This document shows positions 26,537 through 35,281 of a stretch of 64,000 bases of DNA, piece by piece (the stretch's first letter is position 1; each line of letters opens with the position of its first letter). The notes beneath the pieces are model-generated. The model did not search any database. It was not told where the DNA came from and saw nothing but the letters and a program-made list of their open reading frames with translations. The DNA comes from Terriglobia bacterium (GTDB taxonomy: Bacteria; Acidobacteriota; Terriglobia; Bryobacterales; Bryobacteraceae), in the NCBI GenBank assembly GCA_020073345.1, contig JAIQFI010000026.1:1-64000 (forward strand). The letters are read 5' to 3'. A program made the position numbers and the translations under genes.

Positions 26537-27473
26537 TACCGCGCTCGTGAGCACGAATCACCACTCCTGCAAACACATCCGAGTATTCTGGGAAGCGGTT
26601 CTTGAAGTAGGTGAGGAGCTCCTTATTCCATCCATCCACTTCGGAGTCCGTCTGAATTTCGGGCACCTCATGGGAGATCGCGACGTAGACTTTGCCGCCA
26701 ACGGCCATGGGTCCCACGCTGAGAATCTTCCAGCTCTTGTCGCCGTCTCGCCATGAGAAAGGCGGTGGCCCCTGGAGCTCCGGTGGCGCTACCGTGTGAT
26801 TCATATCTTCCGTGATAATCTGGGCGATTCCCATCTGAAGATCGGGGCCGCGATTGACCAGCTGCAAAGCCGCAACGTACAATAGCGCCGCGTTGAAGCT
26901 GTGCATACGTTGCTTCTGCTGGCGAGCGTTTTCCCAAAGTTTGGCCGAATCTTGACCCGCTAACGCCGCAACGTTAACCCAAAACCCACGCACCTTCCAC
27001 TCGTTATTTTCGCGAAGGATCCAAACGGTGACGGCCAGCCGGTTGTTGGGGGCATCAGCTGACATGAGGACGTGGGCCTGTTCCGGCACATTCGTAATAT
27101 TAAGCGAGACCCATTGGCTCGGCGCTAGCAGTTTGCTCGCACAAACAACGTGATCGACTGGGTGTTCGCCAACCCGAATGAGGTAAGTGTGCTGGACCGT
27201 TGCGTTCGTTGGCTCGAACTGTTGGATGGTACGGATCTTTTCTGCTAGCCCTTCACTTCCGAGTTTCAGCCGCAGGTCCCGTGACAAATCTGAGAAGGCG
27301 CTGGCTGAGTCTCCCCGGAACAGAGCGTCCACGAAGTTCATGGCCGCCGAATTGATACGTGGTTCGAGTTCGCCGATGTCGCCGTCTTGAATACAGGGGG
27401 TTCGTCCAAGGTCCTGCGCCCAAGAAGAAGCGGCGAGCAGACCGAACAAGACACAAAGGCTCCGAGTTATCAT
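26490..27473 (-). CDS. Exported hypothetical protein
   Basis: 327 residues from the ATG at 27473. The open frame extends upstream to 27683, but MITRSLCVLFGLLAASSWAQDLG is a clear signal peptide, so the shorter start is preferred. The mature part is a mixed alpha/beta sequence (INSAAMNFVDALFRGDSASAFSDLSRDLRLKLG, then NEWKVRGFWVNVAALAGQDSAKLWENARQQK). This resembles DUF-type lipoproteins that carry an NTF2-like segment, but I do not recognise the family. Its 3' end overlaps the convergent membrane-protein gene. Confidence 0.6.
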   Translation of the reverse strand: MITRSLCVLFGLLAASSWAQDLGRTPCIQDGDIGELEPRINSAAMNFVDALFRGDSASAFSDLSRDLRLKLGSEGLAEKIRTIQQFEPTNATVQHTYLIRVGEHPVDHVVCASKLLAPSQWVSLNITNVPEQAHVLMSADAPNNRLAVTVWILRENNEWKVRGFWVNVAALAGQDSAKLWENARQQKQRMHSFNAALLYVAALQLVNRGPDLQMGIAQIITEDMNHTVAPPELQGPPPFSWRDGDKSWKILSVGPMAVGGKVYVAISHEVPEIQTDSEVDGWNKELLTYFKNRFPEYSDVFAGVVIRAHERGTNRKFGTVEQLGAPK

Positions 27474-27993
27474 CGGTGTAACGACGTTGAACTGGCAATT
27501 TGCAAGCCAGAATCGATCAGTTTTAGATCGACAGGCATGGCCCAGAAGATTACTGTGTTGACCGCTCTCTGATAGCGTAAAAGGCGTCCGTACGCCCAAT
27601 GGTTCAGACGAAATCGTAGCCGTGCGGCCTCCGCATTCAGCACACCGCAATACGGCGCCGATATCTATCTGAAACAGAAACACTTGAAAACGTGCGGTTC
27701 TGCCAGATTGTCATAGATCTGCCTTGAGCACAGAGGCTCGGCGAGTTCAGGTCTGGCCGGCCCGACATCGACATGAACCTGACCGGACAGTCGCTGGCAC
27801 GGGCACTTGGCCTTCACCTCCGTCAACCCACCCTGCTTGGGTAATGGAGATAGGGCCGCTTTAGTCTTAAGATTCTGCGCCGCAACAATGCTAGAAGTTC
27901 GGGCCGGGGGGGGGCCCCGAGAGCATTCTTCTCTAAGGTAAGATTCCGGCCCCCGCAACTGACCCTAGAGATGGGCATCGGCAATATCAGGGC
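27474..27993 (-). other. Intergenic region between two minus-strand genes
   Basis: 520 bases with no supported gene. A G/C homopolymer run lies near 27904-27915. One short minus-strand frame has a Cys-rich patch but no start signal or domain. Confidence 0.35.
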
Positions 27994-29592
27994 TCACGCC
28001 GAGGAACAAGACATTCTCTTCGAGAGTCGATTCCATGGCCACCGCCAGTGCGCGCTCCTGGCAAGGCGTGATCGGACATATCTTAGAGTCGGATTTGGGC
28101 CGCCCCCAATATCTTCCCTCGGCCAAGAAGGGAGATTCTGTGGCAACACGAGTTGAACGCTGTAGATCCCAGGCGCCAAGTCCAAAAACAGCGCCATGTC
28201 GTGTATGTCCTCATTGCTCTCATCCTCCTCGCGTCGGAGCCGCCGGAGAAATCGGCGCCCGCTGATCCTGTCGACGATGGCGACCGGCAAGCCCGTGACG
28301 ACAACGATCTTATCTCGCTCGTGAGCTCCGATCTTCTGAAGAACCGAGAACTGGACGCCATAGAGCCACGGCGCCTGGGTTGGCTCCCGGTCTTCAGGTC
28401 CTATGTCCAAGGCGATCACTTCGAGTGCGCCAGTGGGCGATACAGCGCTGACGCCTTTGCCGGGAACTTTGATCGTTAGGCCAGCTCCGATCGTCTTCTT
28501 TAAGAGACCGTAGCCCGCCGGGCTGGCTTGTTGCCATGTTGCGCCGCGCTCACGGGCGACAAAGGCGGCGGCAGCCATAGTCAGATCCTGACTCAATTGA
28601 CGTGCTCGCAGTAACAAGCGAAGGTATCTTTCTTTCTCCTGGGGATCGGCCACGCTCGTCACCTTCCGCTCCGAGAAACGGCAAGCCTCTTCAAGCAACC
28701 GGAGGGCCGCTGGAATATCTCCGTCCCAAACAGCCAAATCCACGGCTTGCCCTAAGGTGTCCTCGATCATCCTGAAGCCTTTCATGCTGTAATCCGTGCT
28801 CGGTTCGGCGATTTGTTCTTCGTCTGCATCCTCTGAGCCCGCCAGAATCGCCAGAGATGGGTCAATTTCCTGGAATAGGCGAAAGGTTTCCGCGAAGGCG
28901 AGTAATTCACCAGCCGCCCGCTGAATTCCCTGGGGCGGGGGTACGTTGGGTTCGGCTGTCATTACCCAAATCATTGCCGCATCGCGAAGCTGCCTTCGCA
29001 CGTATCTCATCTGATCAGATTGCCGCAGCGGCAGAACATTCCCCATGATCTTGTGCAGCAGCCGGGCTTCCAGGGGAGCTTCCGGCGGCCGCCAGCGGAG
29101 CAGAACCAGCGCATCGGGGGTTTGTCGAAGAAAAGCAACGACCTCCGCCACGCTCGGATTAGTCCCTAATTGGCCGGTCAAGTCCTTGATCCAGGGCGGC
29201 TGCGCGGCCCCGAATTCCACCAGCAGTCTGAGGTGCTGCATGCCCTCCAACGACGCCGCATGGAGGCGCGGCAGGTCCCACTGCAAATCATCGGGCTTGA
29301 TCGCCTCTCTGAGGTTGTCGTGCGAATCTTGGGACCGGGCTAGTGGCTTTACACACCAGCAATTTACAAGGGAACGAAGTCGTTTGGAGAACGGTAGGAC
29401 GTACTGGAGGGCCCGGCTCGCCAGCGCTTCGGTCTCGAAAGGCTGGGCGTCTGACTTGAAATCGTGGGCGGCCAGATCGCCACTTGCGCGCACATGCCTG
29501 GTGGCTGGCAGGGGTCCCCAAGCCACGAGAACGGCAATGGCTGAAGAAAGAGCGAGCCAACCCTTGTCGTACCAGCGAGTTCCGCCGTACAT
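27994..29592 (-). CDS. Hypothetical protein with one N-terminal membrane segment
   Basis: 532 residues from the ATG at 29592; a TTG start at 29706 would add 38 residues with no clear benefit. One hydrophobic segment (WLALSSAIAVLVAWGPL) near residues 11-27 suggests a membrane anchor or uncleaved signal. The rest is mostly helical and soluble (ALRLLEEACRFSERKV, YLRLLLRARQLSQDLTMAAAAFVARERGATW), then a beta-rich C-terminus (VIALDIGPEDREPTQAPWLYGVQFSVLQ). No family recognised. It is divergent from the HTH/kinase pair at 29829, which shares a 236-base gap with it, so the two could be co-regulated. Confidence 0.6.
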   Translation of the reverse strand: MYGGTRWYDKGWLALSSAIAVLVAWGPLPATRHVRASGDLAAHDFKSDAQPFETEALASRALQYVLPFSKRLRSLVNCWCVKPLARSQDSHDNLREAIKPDDLQWDLPRLHAASLEGMQHLRLLVEFGAAQPPWIKDLTGQLGTNPSVAEVVAFLRQTPDALVLLRWRPPEAPLEARLLHKIMGNVLPLRQSDQMRYVRRQLRDAAMIWVMTAEPNVPPPQGIQRAAGELLAFAETFRLFQEIDPSLAILAGSEDADEEQIAEPSTDYSMKGFRMIEDTLGQAVDLAVWDGDIPAALRLLEEACRFSERKVTSVADPQEKERYLRLLLRARQLSQDLTMAAAAFVARERGATWQQASPAGYGLLKKTIGAGLTIKVPGKGVSAVSPTGALEVIALDIGPEDREPTQAPWLYGVQFSVLQKIGAHERDKIVVVTGLPVAIVDRISGRRFLRRLRREEDESNEDIHDMALFLDLAPGIYSVQLVLPQNLPSWPREDIGGGPNPTLRYVRSRLARSAHWRWPWNRLSKRMSCSSA

Positions 29593-29828
29593 GCGAAGAG
29601 AGTAGCTGTTGCTGCGGGGTCCAAGCAATAGGCCTAAAGGCCAAGAATGCGGGTCCGATGGACCCAATTTCGGTTCGTTGGCGAGTTCTAGCGAAAATCG
29701 GGCCAAACGGTTTACAGGGGTAACGTCTTGGGACAGGAGCCGCGCCTACCACGCAGAGGTACTCGTCAATGTAACGCGGCGTCCCCAGTAGTGAGATAGG
29801 ACGCCTAAGCGTAGGGAGGAGGGTCCCG

Positions 29829-30293
29829 ATGCGAGCCACGGTCAAATTGATGTCGATGGACTTAATGGATCGGCTTCTTGCACATCCTGGTCCGAGCCCA
29901 GAAGAGTCGGCGATGCAGACTGAAGATACGGAGGAGAATCAGCAGGCCGAGGCGCTGGCTGACGAGTGGAACGCCCGCGAGGAAAAAATCAGACGGCTTC
30001 TTGACCGGGAGTATGCCCTCCTGGAACCTCACGAACGGGTAGCCCTAGCAGTTTACCTCGAGCATGAGGGATGCGCGCGGGATTTCCTCGCCGACCGGCT
30101 GGAGGTGAAGAGCGGCACGCTTCGGACGGCGATTTGGCGCGCGCGCGGCAAGAAGAGGTCGGGTGATAGGCATAGCGCAAGCGAAAAGGAGCCGCGTTGT
30201 GTGCATGGGCCCGGTAAAGATCTGTGGGACGCCATCGCCATGAAAGTCGCATTGAAACTCAAGGACGGGGAGGAGAAGCACCATGATGAGTAA
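29829..30293 (+). CDS. Sigma-region-4-like helix-turn-helix protein
   Basis: 154 residues. The middle part, LEPHERVALAVYLEHEGCARDFLADRLEVKSGTLRTAIWRARGKK, has the layout of a sigma-70 region 4 helix-turn-helix. No region 2 is present, so by itself it should not act as a full sigma factor. Its stop overlaps the start of the zinc-finger/kinase gene by 11 bases, so the two are translated as a unit. By analogy with sigma/anti-sigma pairs, the partner may control this protein; this is inference. Confidence 0.6.
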   Translation: MRATVKLMSMDLMDRLLAHPGPSPEESAMQTEDTEENQQAEALADEWNAREEKIRRLLDREYALLEPHERVALAVYLEHEGCARDFLADRLEVKSGTLRTAIWRARGKKRSGDRHSASEKEPRCVHGPGKDLWDAIAMKVALKLKDGEEKHHDE

Positions 30294-32403
30294 GCTTGCG
30301 AGAATCACCAAGTCGGAGCAGTTCGACGCCCGCACTAGCGATGCAAATCATGTCCGGGGGGACGATCAGCTGTGCGGCTGCAATTCGGCCAAACATGACC
30401 TGGAATTTCTAGGAACGCCGGGAGCGCCGCAGGATTCGGTAGCGGCGCTGAACTGTTCGATAGTTCAGGGTATGTTTGCACTAGGTCCAGAGCGCCTGAC
30501 CGAGGCGGCTCTGGAGGAACTAGCCGATCATCTTGACGACTGTGCCGCTTGTTGCGCAATGTTCGATAGGATTTGTCCCGTCGCAGTTTCCTGCGATGAA
30601 ACAACGGATTCGGCGGCCCCGGCTCGCTCAGAGGATCGCGAGGCACAGCTTGTCAGAAATGTTCTTGATGATCTGGCCGCGTCGCGGCTGCAGTCGAAAA
30701 CCGTGAAGTTGCTCCCCTATCCGCCTCTGGCCGCCCGGCATCGATTCCCAAGCGACAGCGATGGGCAATTGGCTCGCGGCCAAGTGCTGCAAGGAGGTAC
30801 CTGCCGGTTTGTCGTGGAACAGCGAATTGGTTTCGGTGATTTCACGGAAACCTATGCTGCGAAAAGAGTCTCCGAAGCGGACGGCGGCCAAGTAAAGCGG
30901 CGGATGCGGGCGGTCATCAAAATTCCCCGGATTGCCTATGACATGTCTTCAGACGCAGCGGCGGATCGGTTTCGGCTGCTTCGATCGCTTATTCGGGTCC
31001 ACGCTCAGGAACTTCAGAATCTCACAGGCCTGCGAGAGGTCGCCGGATTCCTCGATTGCGGTCAATATGTTCACCGGTTGCGGGATCGCCCGACAGACTC
31101 CACCTTTGTTGCATACGAGTTCATCGACGGCGTGGATCTGGCGTCGTACATGGCGCTACACTATTCGGTCGGCGGACAGTTTTGCGGACTTGCTACAGCG
31201 GTGGCGTTCGCCCGTTGGGCTCGTATGCTCACCCAGGGCCTGCTGGAAATCCACAACCGCTTGGCCCTGCACGGAGATGTTTGCCCGCGAAATGTCTTAG
31301 TAACGCCCGAAGGCCACCCTGTTTTCGTGGATGTGGGCCAATCGCTGTTCCGGGAGGTAATGAACGGCGCCAAAGCCTTTGGCCGTAATTTCTATCGGGC
31401 GCCCGAAGGTATCGGCACGCCGAGCAGCGACCTCTTTTCGCTAGGCGGTCTCCTGTATTTTCTTGCGACCGGCCAAGAACCCATTGGTTTGGCTCACGCG
31501 GACAAAGAGGCTCTCAAGCAGCAGATCGTGCTCAAGATCAAAGAGGCTAACCCCCGGCTTTATCAAGATGATGCGGGTGTTGCCGACGTCATCGCTATGT
31601 GTCTTCGCAAAGAGGACCGTGTCCAGCACGCAGGCCAGCTGCTTCGAGATATCGATGCGTTCTGGCCGGAGGCCCCGACCGCCAACGTTCTCGATGAGCT
31701 GAAACTGCTTGCCGAACCAGCGGCCGCATTTGCTGCCGACAACAACACCGTCTTCGCAGGTGTCGCTGGATCTCACATTCGATCTTTGCATCGCTTGCTG
31801 GTTGGTATGAACAAAGGGGTATTCGATGCTAGTGGTAGCGCGACCGATATTCGCTCTGCCGCCTCCGCCTTACTGGCCGCGTTAGGTGCGGGGGACGAAT
31901 TCCTGACCGTATCGCTCCCTGCTTTTTGGCATCCGGACAATATCGGCATCAATGGCCGGTTTTTAAGCCGGTGCCGCAAGGCGGCGGCTGACGGTGCATA
32001 CATCAGACGAGTGTTCCTTATCGATGAAAAGGACCTGTCCAATCCGTACATCCAGAAGATCGTGGCGGCGCATCTCGACGCTGTCGCTGATATCGACCCC
32101 TCTCTGAGGCCAAATTTTTCCATCCGTTATGTTCTGATGAGCGCCGAGGAACGCCGGCGCTACGTCGCCAACGGGAAGCATTTTGGCCTACTGGTCAAGG
32201 GGAACGATCGGATCGCGATGTGGCCCGTCTATGACGCCAATGACGCGCTTGTTTCGCTCCGCTTCAGGTCGGGGCCCCGGCAGGTTGAAGGTTTGCGGGA
32301 GGCGTTTGACGAGATTTGGTCGGATGCCCGTGCACGGCCGCTTGTGGATCTACGCCTCTCGTCAGAAAGCCTCGATCTCGACCTTCTCGAAGAAGCGGGC
32401 TAG
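30283..32403 (+). CDS. Zinc-finger (ZAS-like)/protein kinase fusion with unknown C-terminus
   Basis: 706 residues. H83-LDD-C87-AA-C90 matches the HxxxCxxC zinc motif of anti-sigma factors. From about 165 to 455 there is a Ser/Thr-kinase-like domain: glycine loop IGFGDFTETY, lysine in MRAVIKIP, catalytic loop HGDVCPRNVLV, and DVG where DFG is usual. The catalytic Asp and Asn remain, so weak activity or a pseudokinase are both possible. The last 220 residues (FLTVSLPAFWHPDN, then IRRVFLIDEKDL, then FDEIW) resemble PLD-like sensor domains only loosely. No membrane helix is seen, so it should be cytoplasmic. Confidence 0.72.
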   Translation: MMSKLARITKSEQFDARTSDANHVRGDDQLCGCNSAKHDLEFLGTPGAPQDSVAALNCSIVQGMFALGPERLTEAALEELADHLDDCAACCAMFDRICPVAVSCDETTDSAAPARSEDREAQLVRNVLDDLAASRLQSKTVKLLPYPPLAARHRFPSDSDGQLARGQVLQGGTCRFVVEQRIGFGDFTETYAAKRVSEADGGQVKRRMRAVIKIPRIAYDMSSDAAADRFRLLRSLIRVHAQELQNLTGLREVAGFLDCGQYVHRLRDRPTDSTFVAYEFIDGVDLASYMALHYSVGGQFCGLATAVAFARWARMLTQGLLEIHNRLALHGDVCPRNVLVTPEGHPVFVDVGQSLFREVMNGAKAFGRNFYRAPEGIGTPSSDLFSLGGLLYFLATGQEPIGLAHADKEALKQQIVLKIKEANPRLYQDDAGVADVIAMCLRKEDRVQHAGQLLRDIDAFWPEAPTANVLDELKLLAEPAAAFAADNNTVFAGVAGSHIRSLHRLLVGMNKGVFDASGSATDIRSAASALLAALGAGDEFLTVSLPAFWHPDNIGINGRFLSRCRKAAADGAYIRRVFLIDEKDLSNPYIQKIVAAHLDAVADIDPSLRPNFSIRYVLMSAEERRRYVANGKHFGLLVKGNDRIAMWPVYDANDALVSLRFRSGPRQVEGLREAFDEIWSDARARPLVDLRLSSESLDLDLLEEAG

Positions 32404-32459
32404 GCTGCATTCGAGCACGTCTGTAACGCTCCGTGCCTAGTAGTGGGAGGAGAATTCTC

Positions 32460-32699
32460 ATGACGAACATCGAGGTCTACAACAAACCCGAGGCGTTCAA
32501 ATACGGCTGGGCAGCTGGCTTCTATGACGCGCGATCAGACGACGGGTTGCACTACCTGAGCAACATTCTACGTTTCGGCCCGCACGCGACCGATCACGAG
32601 TTGTTTATTGAGGGCTACCGCGCTGGTCGACAGGCGCGCCTTGGGCATGGCACGTCTTACCTGGAACCAGCGGCGAGGCAATTCACGGCCGCCGCCTGA
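32460..32699 (+). CDS. Small hypothetical protein
   Basis: 79 residues from the ATG at 32460, preceded by GGGAGGAG. An earlier start at 32433 would lack that site. The sequence is TNIEVYNKPEAFKYGWAAGFYDARSDDG, then HELFIEGYRAGRQARLGHG. The repeated G-x-GY/GF-x-A pattern looks like a short alpha-hairpin protein. No family recognised. It follows the kinase fusion by 56 bases on the same strand and may be its last operon member. Confidence 0.55.
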   Translation: MTNIEVYNKPEAFKYGWAAGFYDARSDDGLHYLSNILRFGPHATDHELFIEGYRAGRQARLGHGTSYLEPAARQFTAAA

Positions 32700-32895
32700 T
32701 CTCGACTCCCAGCTTGTGAACACGGGGTGCTCTTTGCGGCAAGGGATGCACGTCTAGGCCGGTGTCCGCTCTGGCCTGCGCTAGATGTCGCGGTTTCTCG
32801 TCCGCCTTCGGTAATTGAACAAATGTGTTCGACTCCCTCCGTTGGGGGCGGGTGGATCGGGCAGATTGATGGTTGGAAGGAAGGAGCTCATTGTG

Positions 32896-33771
32896 ATGGA
32901 CTCTAAGTTGGGACCTTACACGTTAGTCGCCAAAATCGGCGCGGGCGCGATGGGTGAGGTGTATCGTGCTCGCGATACCCGGTTAGGCAATCGCGAGGTC
33001 GCCATTAAGGTAATCCACAAGGACTCCGCCGAGTCTCCTAGTCGCATCAAGCTCTTCGAAAGGGAAGCCCGGGCGATTTCTAGCCTCGGCCATCCCAATA
33101 TCTGCGCGCTATATGACTTCGGCGAGCAGGAGGGGACTCCGTATATGGTAATGGAGCTCTTGCAGGGTGAAACGCTTTCGAAGCGACTGAACCGAGGTGT
33201 GATGGAGGTCAACGACGTCCTCGAATATGGGATACAGATTGCCAGCGCGCTGGAGCACGCCCACGGCAAAGGCATCATCCATCGCGACCTGAAACCCGCT
33301 AACATTTTCCTTACTAAGTGTGGGGCTAAGGTGCTCGACTTTGGCTTGGCGAAAGAGCACTCCGCTACGCGCCGGGACGACACCATTACGATTCTCACCT
33401 CGAAGGGGTTAGAGGCAGGCACCCCCCCTTACATGAGCCCTGAGCGTTGGGAAGGCAAAGAAGCCGACGAGCGATCAGACCTTTTCTCCTTTGGTGCGAT
33501 TCTGTATGAGATGCTCACCGGGCGCAAAGCCTTTGAAGGGCAGGACGAAGATGGCCTCCGAACCGCGATCCTCAATCCGAGGCCTCAACCAATTGCGAGT
33601 TACCGCCGAGTTCCAGTCTTTCTCGACAGAGTTGTTAAGGCGTGTCTGGAGAAGGACCCAGATGACCGCTGGCAGAAGGCGCATGACATTATTCTGTGCC
33701 TCCGAGGCTTCGCAGATACGCGGAGAAGTAGCCAAGGATTCGGTGGAATGCATCGAGGGGGTTCCCTCTGA
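32896..33771 (+). CDS. Serine/threonine protein kinase, catalytic domain only
   Basis: 291 residues. A complete Hanks-type kinase domain: IGAGAMGEVY, VAIK, HRDLKPAN near residue 128, DFGLAKEH, GTPPYMSPE, then DDRWQKAHDII at the end. Acidobacterial relatives usually continue with a membrane helix and sensor repeats; this protein stops about 20 residues past the domain with GFGGMHRGGSL. The tRNA-Tyr gene begins 90 bases later, so the kinase may have been truncated by a recombination event. AAGGAG precedes the ATG at 32896. Confidence 0.85.
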   Translation: MDSKLGPYTLVAKIGAGAMGEVYRARDTRLGNREVAIKVIHKDSAESPSRIKLFEREARAISSLGHPNICALYDFGEQEGTPYMVMELLQGETLSKRLNRGVMEVNDVLEYGIQIASALEHAHGKGIIHRDLKPANIFLTKCGAKVLDFGLAKEHSATRRDDTITILTSKGLEAGTPPYMSPERWEGKEADERSDLFSFGAILYEMLTGRKAFEGQDEDGLRTAILNPRPQPIASYRRVPVFLDRVVKACLEKDPDDRWQKAHDIILCLRGFADTRRSSQGFGGMHRGGSL

Positions 33772-33861
33772 ATGCGCAGGACTGTTCGAGCGCCGGTCCG
33801 GCCTCGACGAAACTGACGTCTCGACACCACGAAGCCGCGCGCTGTGGTTGGTGAAGGAGCT

Positions 33862-33945
33862 TGCAGGGGGTAGGATTCGAACCTACGAAGGGCAAAGCCC
33901 GCCTGATTTACAGTCAGGTCCGTTAGACCACTCCGGCACCCCTGC
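33862..33945 (-). tRNA. tRNA-Tyr (GTA anticodon)
   Basis: On the minus strand the acceptor stem GCAGGGG pairs with CCCCTGC and is followed by discriminator A at 33862. The anticodon arm is CCTGA-CTGTAAA-TCAGG (anticodon GTA). The variable arm is long (GGGC-TTT-GCCC), as expected for bacterial tRNA-Tyr, and the T arm is GTAGG-TTCGAAT-CCTAC. CCA is not encoded. Confidence 0.92.
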
Positions 33946-33994
33946 GAAAATCGTCCCGTCGTGTCGTGCGCCTGGATTGTACTAACTTGGCGAC

Positions 33995-34015
33995 TGTGAA
34001 GTAATTGTGAAGTGA
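33995..34015. repeat. Direct repeat copy 1 near integrase (arm-site candidate)
   Basis: 21 bases identical to 34226-34246. Each copy holds two TGTGAAGT units separated by AAT, so four units lie within about 250 bases beside the integrase 3' end. Confidence 0.6.
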
Positions 34016-34080
34016 AACCCGCGAAACCTGCTTACTCCCGCTCACACCTGCGTATAGGTGTTCCGTCGGAGAATCGCAAT

Positions 34081-35280
34081 TTAGGATTCCTCCGACAGTG
34101 GCGTTAGAGGTTTTACAGTCTGCTCCGATTCGCCCGCCTGCAAAAGCCCACGTAACATTTCGGGTTGTGATTCCGACCTGATTTGTTGAGCAGTCGCATT
34201 CGGTGCGGCGGCGCCATTGCCCGATTGTGAAGTAATTGTGAAGTGATCTGCGCCCCTCGGAAGAAGCTTTTCACCCAGCTTGCCCATCGCGTCTCGCAGC
34301 TCCGTGGGATGGACGTGCGCATAACGCAGCGTGGTGCGGATCGTTCGGTGCCCTAACAGCTGCTGGATCACCGGCAAATCGCATCCGAGGCGGCGCAACT
34401 GCGTCGCCGCCGTATGGCGGAGGTCGTGCATTCGTGTCCCTCCCAACCCGGCCGCCTTGATTGCCTTCTGGAAATCCGTCCGTGCCCAGCCAAATCGTCG
34501 CAACCTCTCGCCATCCTCGTGGAACACGTACGGAGAGTCGCTGAATTGCGGGATACGCCGGAGCACATCTTCGAGCACCTCGCTCATCGGCAATACCAGC
34601 GGGGTACCGGTTTTGCTCTGCACGATCTGAATCACATGCTGGTTGAAATCAATCCGATCCCACGTTAAACGTAGAATGTCCCCGCGCCGTAGACCGGTAA
34701 GAACCGCGATCTGGATGATCGGCCGCAGGCGATCGGAGCAGGAGTCCAGCAAGGCATCAAGCTGGCCCTTCTCAAGCCAGTGCGTCCGCGCGGTTTCAGG
34801 ATAGAGCCGGATGCCCCGGCAAGGATTGGATTTCAGTTTGCCCCAGTCCACGAACCGGTTGAAGAAGCATTTGAGAATAGCGGTGTAGCGGTTGACGCGC
34901 GCTTTGGAGGCTCCACGATCCAGAATACGAAGTTGAAACTGCTCCACCGTATGGCGGTCGATGTCCTGAAGGTAGCCATTGGGTCCAATGAACGCTTGCA
35001 GGCGGTTCAAAATAATCTGATCGTCCCGCGAAGAAGCCTTACGCGGTTTCGAATACACGGTCATGAACTCTTGGATCGCCTCCGAAAGCGGCGTCCTGAC
35101 ATCCCGAGCTCTGCCGACCCACCGTCCTTCGAATACCTCCGCACGGCGCTTGTCTAACGCGCCGATGGCCAGCTTCCGGTCTGAGCTTCCGGTCGACTCC
35201 CGAATCAAGCGGTGGCCAGCCTTGTAGACGATCCAAAAGATGTTGCCGCGCCTGTAGATCCCACGCATGTGTGGGATCAT
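34081..35280 (-). CDS. int: Tyrosine recombinase (phage/ICE integrase)
   Basis: 399 residues. The catalytic residues are in place: GLRRGD (Arg, about 195), HDLRHT (about 283-288), LLGHRTIRTT (about 307-316) and the nucleophile Tyr in LRYAHV (about 319). The N-terminal half has a SAM-like core-binding domain (FMTVYSKPRKASSRD through YTAILKCFFNRF). The C-terminus is a long tail after the Tyr; part of its coding is a 21-base direct repeat. I start at the ATG at 35280, one base after the excisionase stop; ATG 35268 (MRGIYRRGN) is also typical. The gene points toward the tRNA-Tyr. Confidence 0.93.
   Translation of the reverse strand: MIPHMRGIYRRGNIFWIVYKAGHRLIRESTGSSDRKLAIGALDKRRAEVFEGRWVGRARDVRTPLSEAIQEFMTVYSKPRKASSRDDQIILNRLQAFIGPNGYLQDIDRHTVEQFQLRILDRGASKARVNRYTAILKCFFNRFVDWGKLKSNPCRGIRLYPETARTHWLEKGQLDALLDSCSDRLRPIIQIAVLTGLRRGDILRLTWDRIDFNQHVIQIVQSKTGTPLVLPMSEVLEDVLRRIPQFSDSPYVFHEDGERLRRFGWARTDFQKAIKAAGLGGTRMHDLRHTAATQLRRLGCDLPVIQQLLGHRTIRTTLRYAHVHPTELRDAMGKLGEKLLPRGADHFTITSQSGNGAAAPNATAQQIRSESQPEMLRGLLQAGESEQTVKPLTPLSEES
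34226..34246. repeat. Direct repeat copy 2, inside the integrase 3' coding end
   Basis: Identical to 33995-34015. It encodes the TITSQ region of the integrase tail, so the repeat is shared between coding and non-coding DNA. Confidence 0.6.
35257..35278. promoter_or_regulatory. Near-perfect palindrome at the integrase start
   Basis: GATCCCAC...GTGGGATC, 10 of 11 paired positions across 22 bases, overlapping the first codons of the integrase. It could be an operator or an mRNA hairpin that occludes the start. It is also coding sequence, so chance cannot be excluded. Confidence 0.4.
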
Positions 35281-35281
35281 C

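Noticed and set aside
27665-27958. 97-codon minus-strand frame with Cys-rich patch
   Set aside because: No ribosome-binding site, crosses a G homopolymer, no domain.
33995-34246. Repeated units mistaken at first for a small CRISPR
   Set aside because: Only two copies, 210 bases apart, one inside a coding sequence; arm-type integrase sites fit better.
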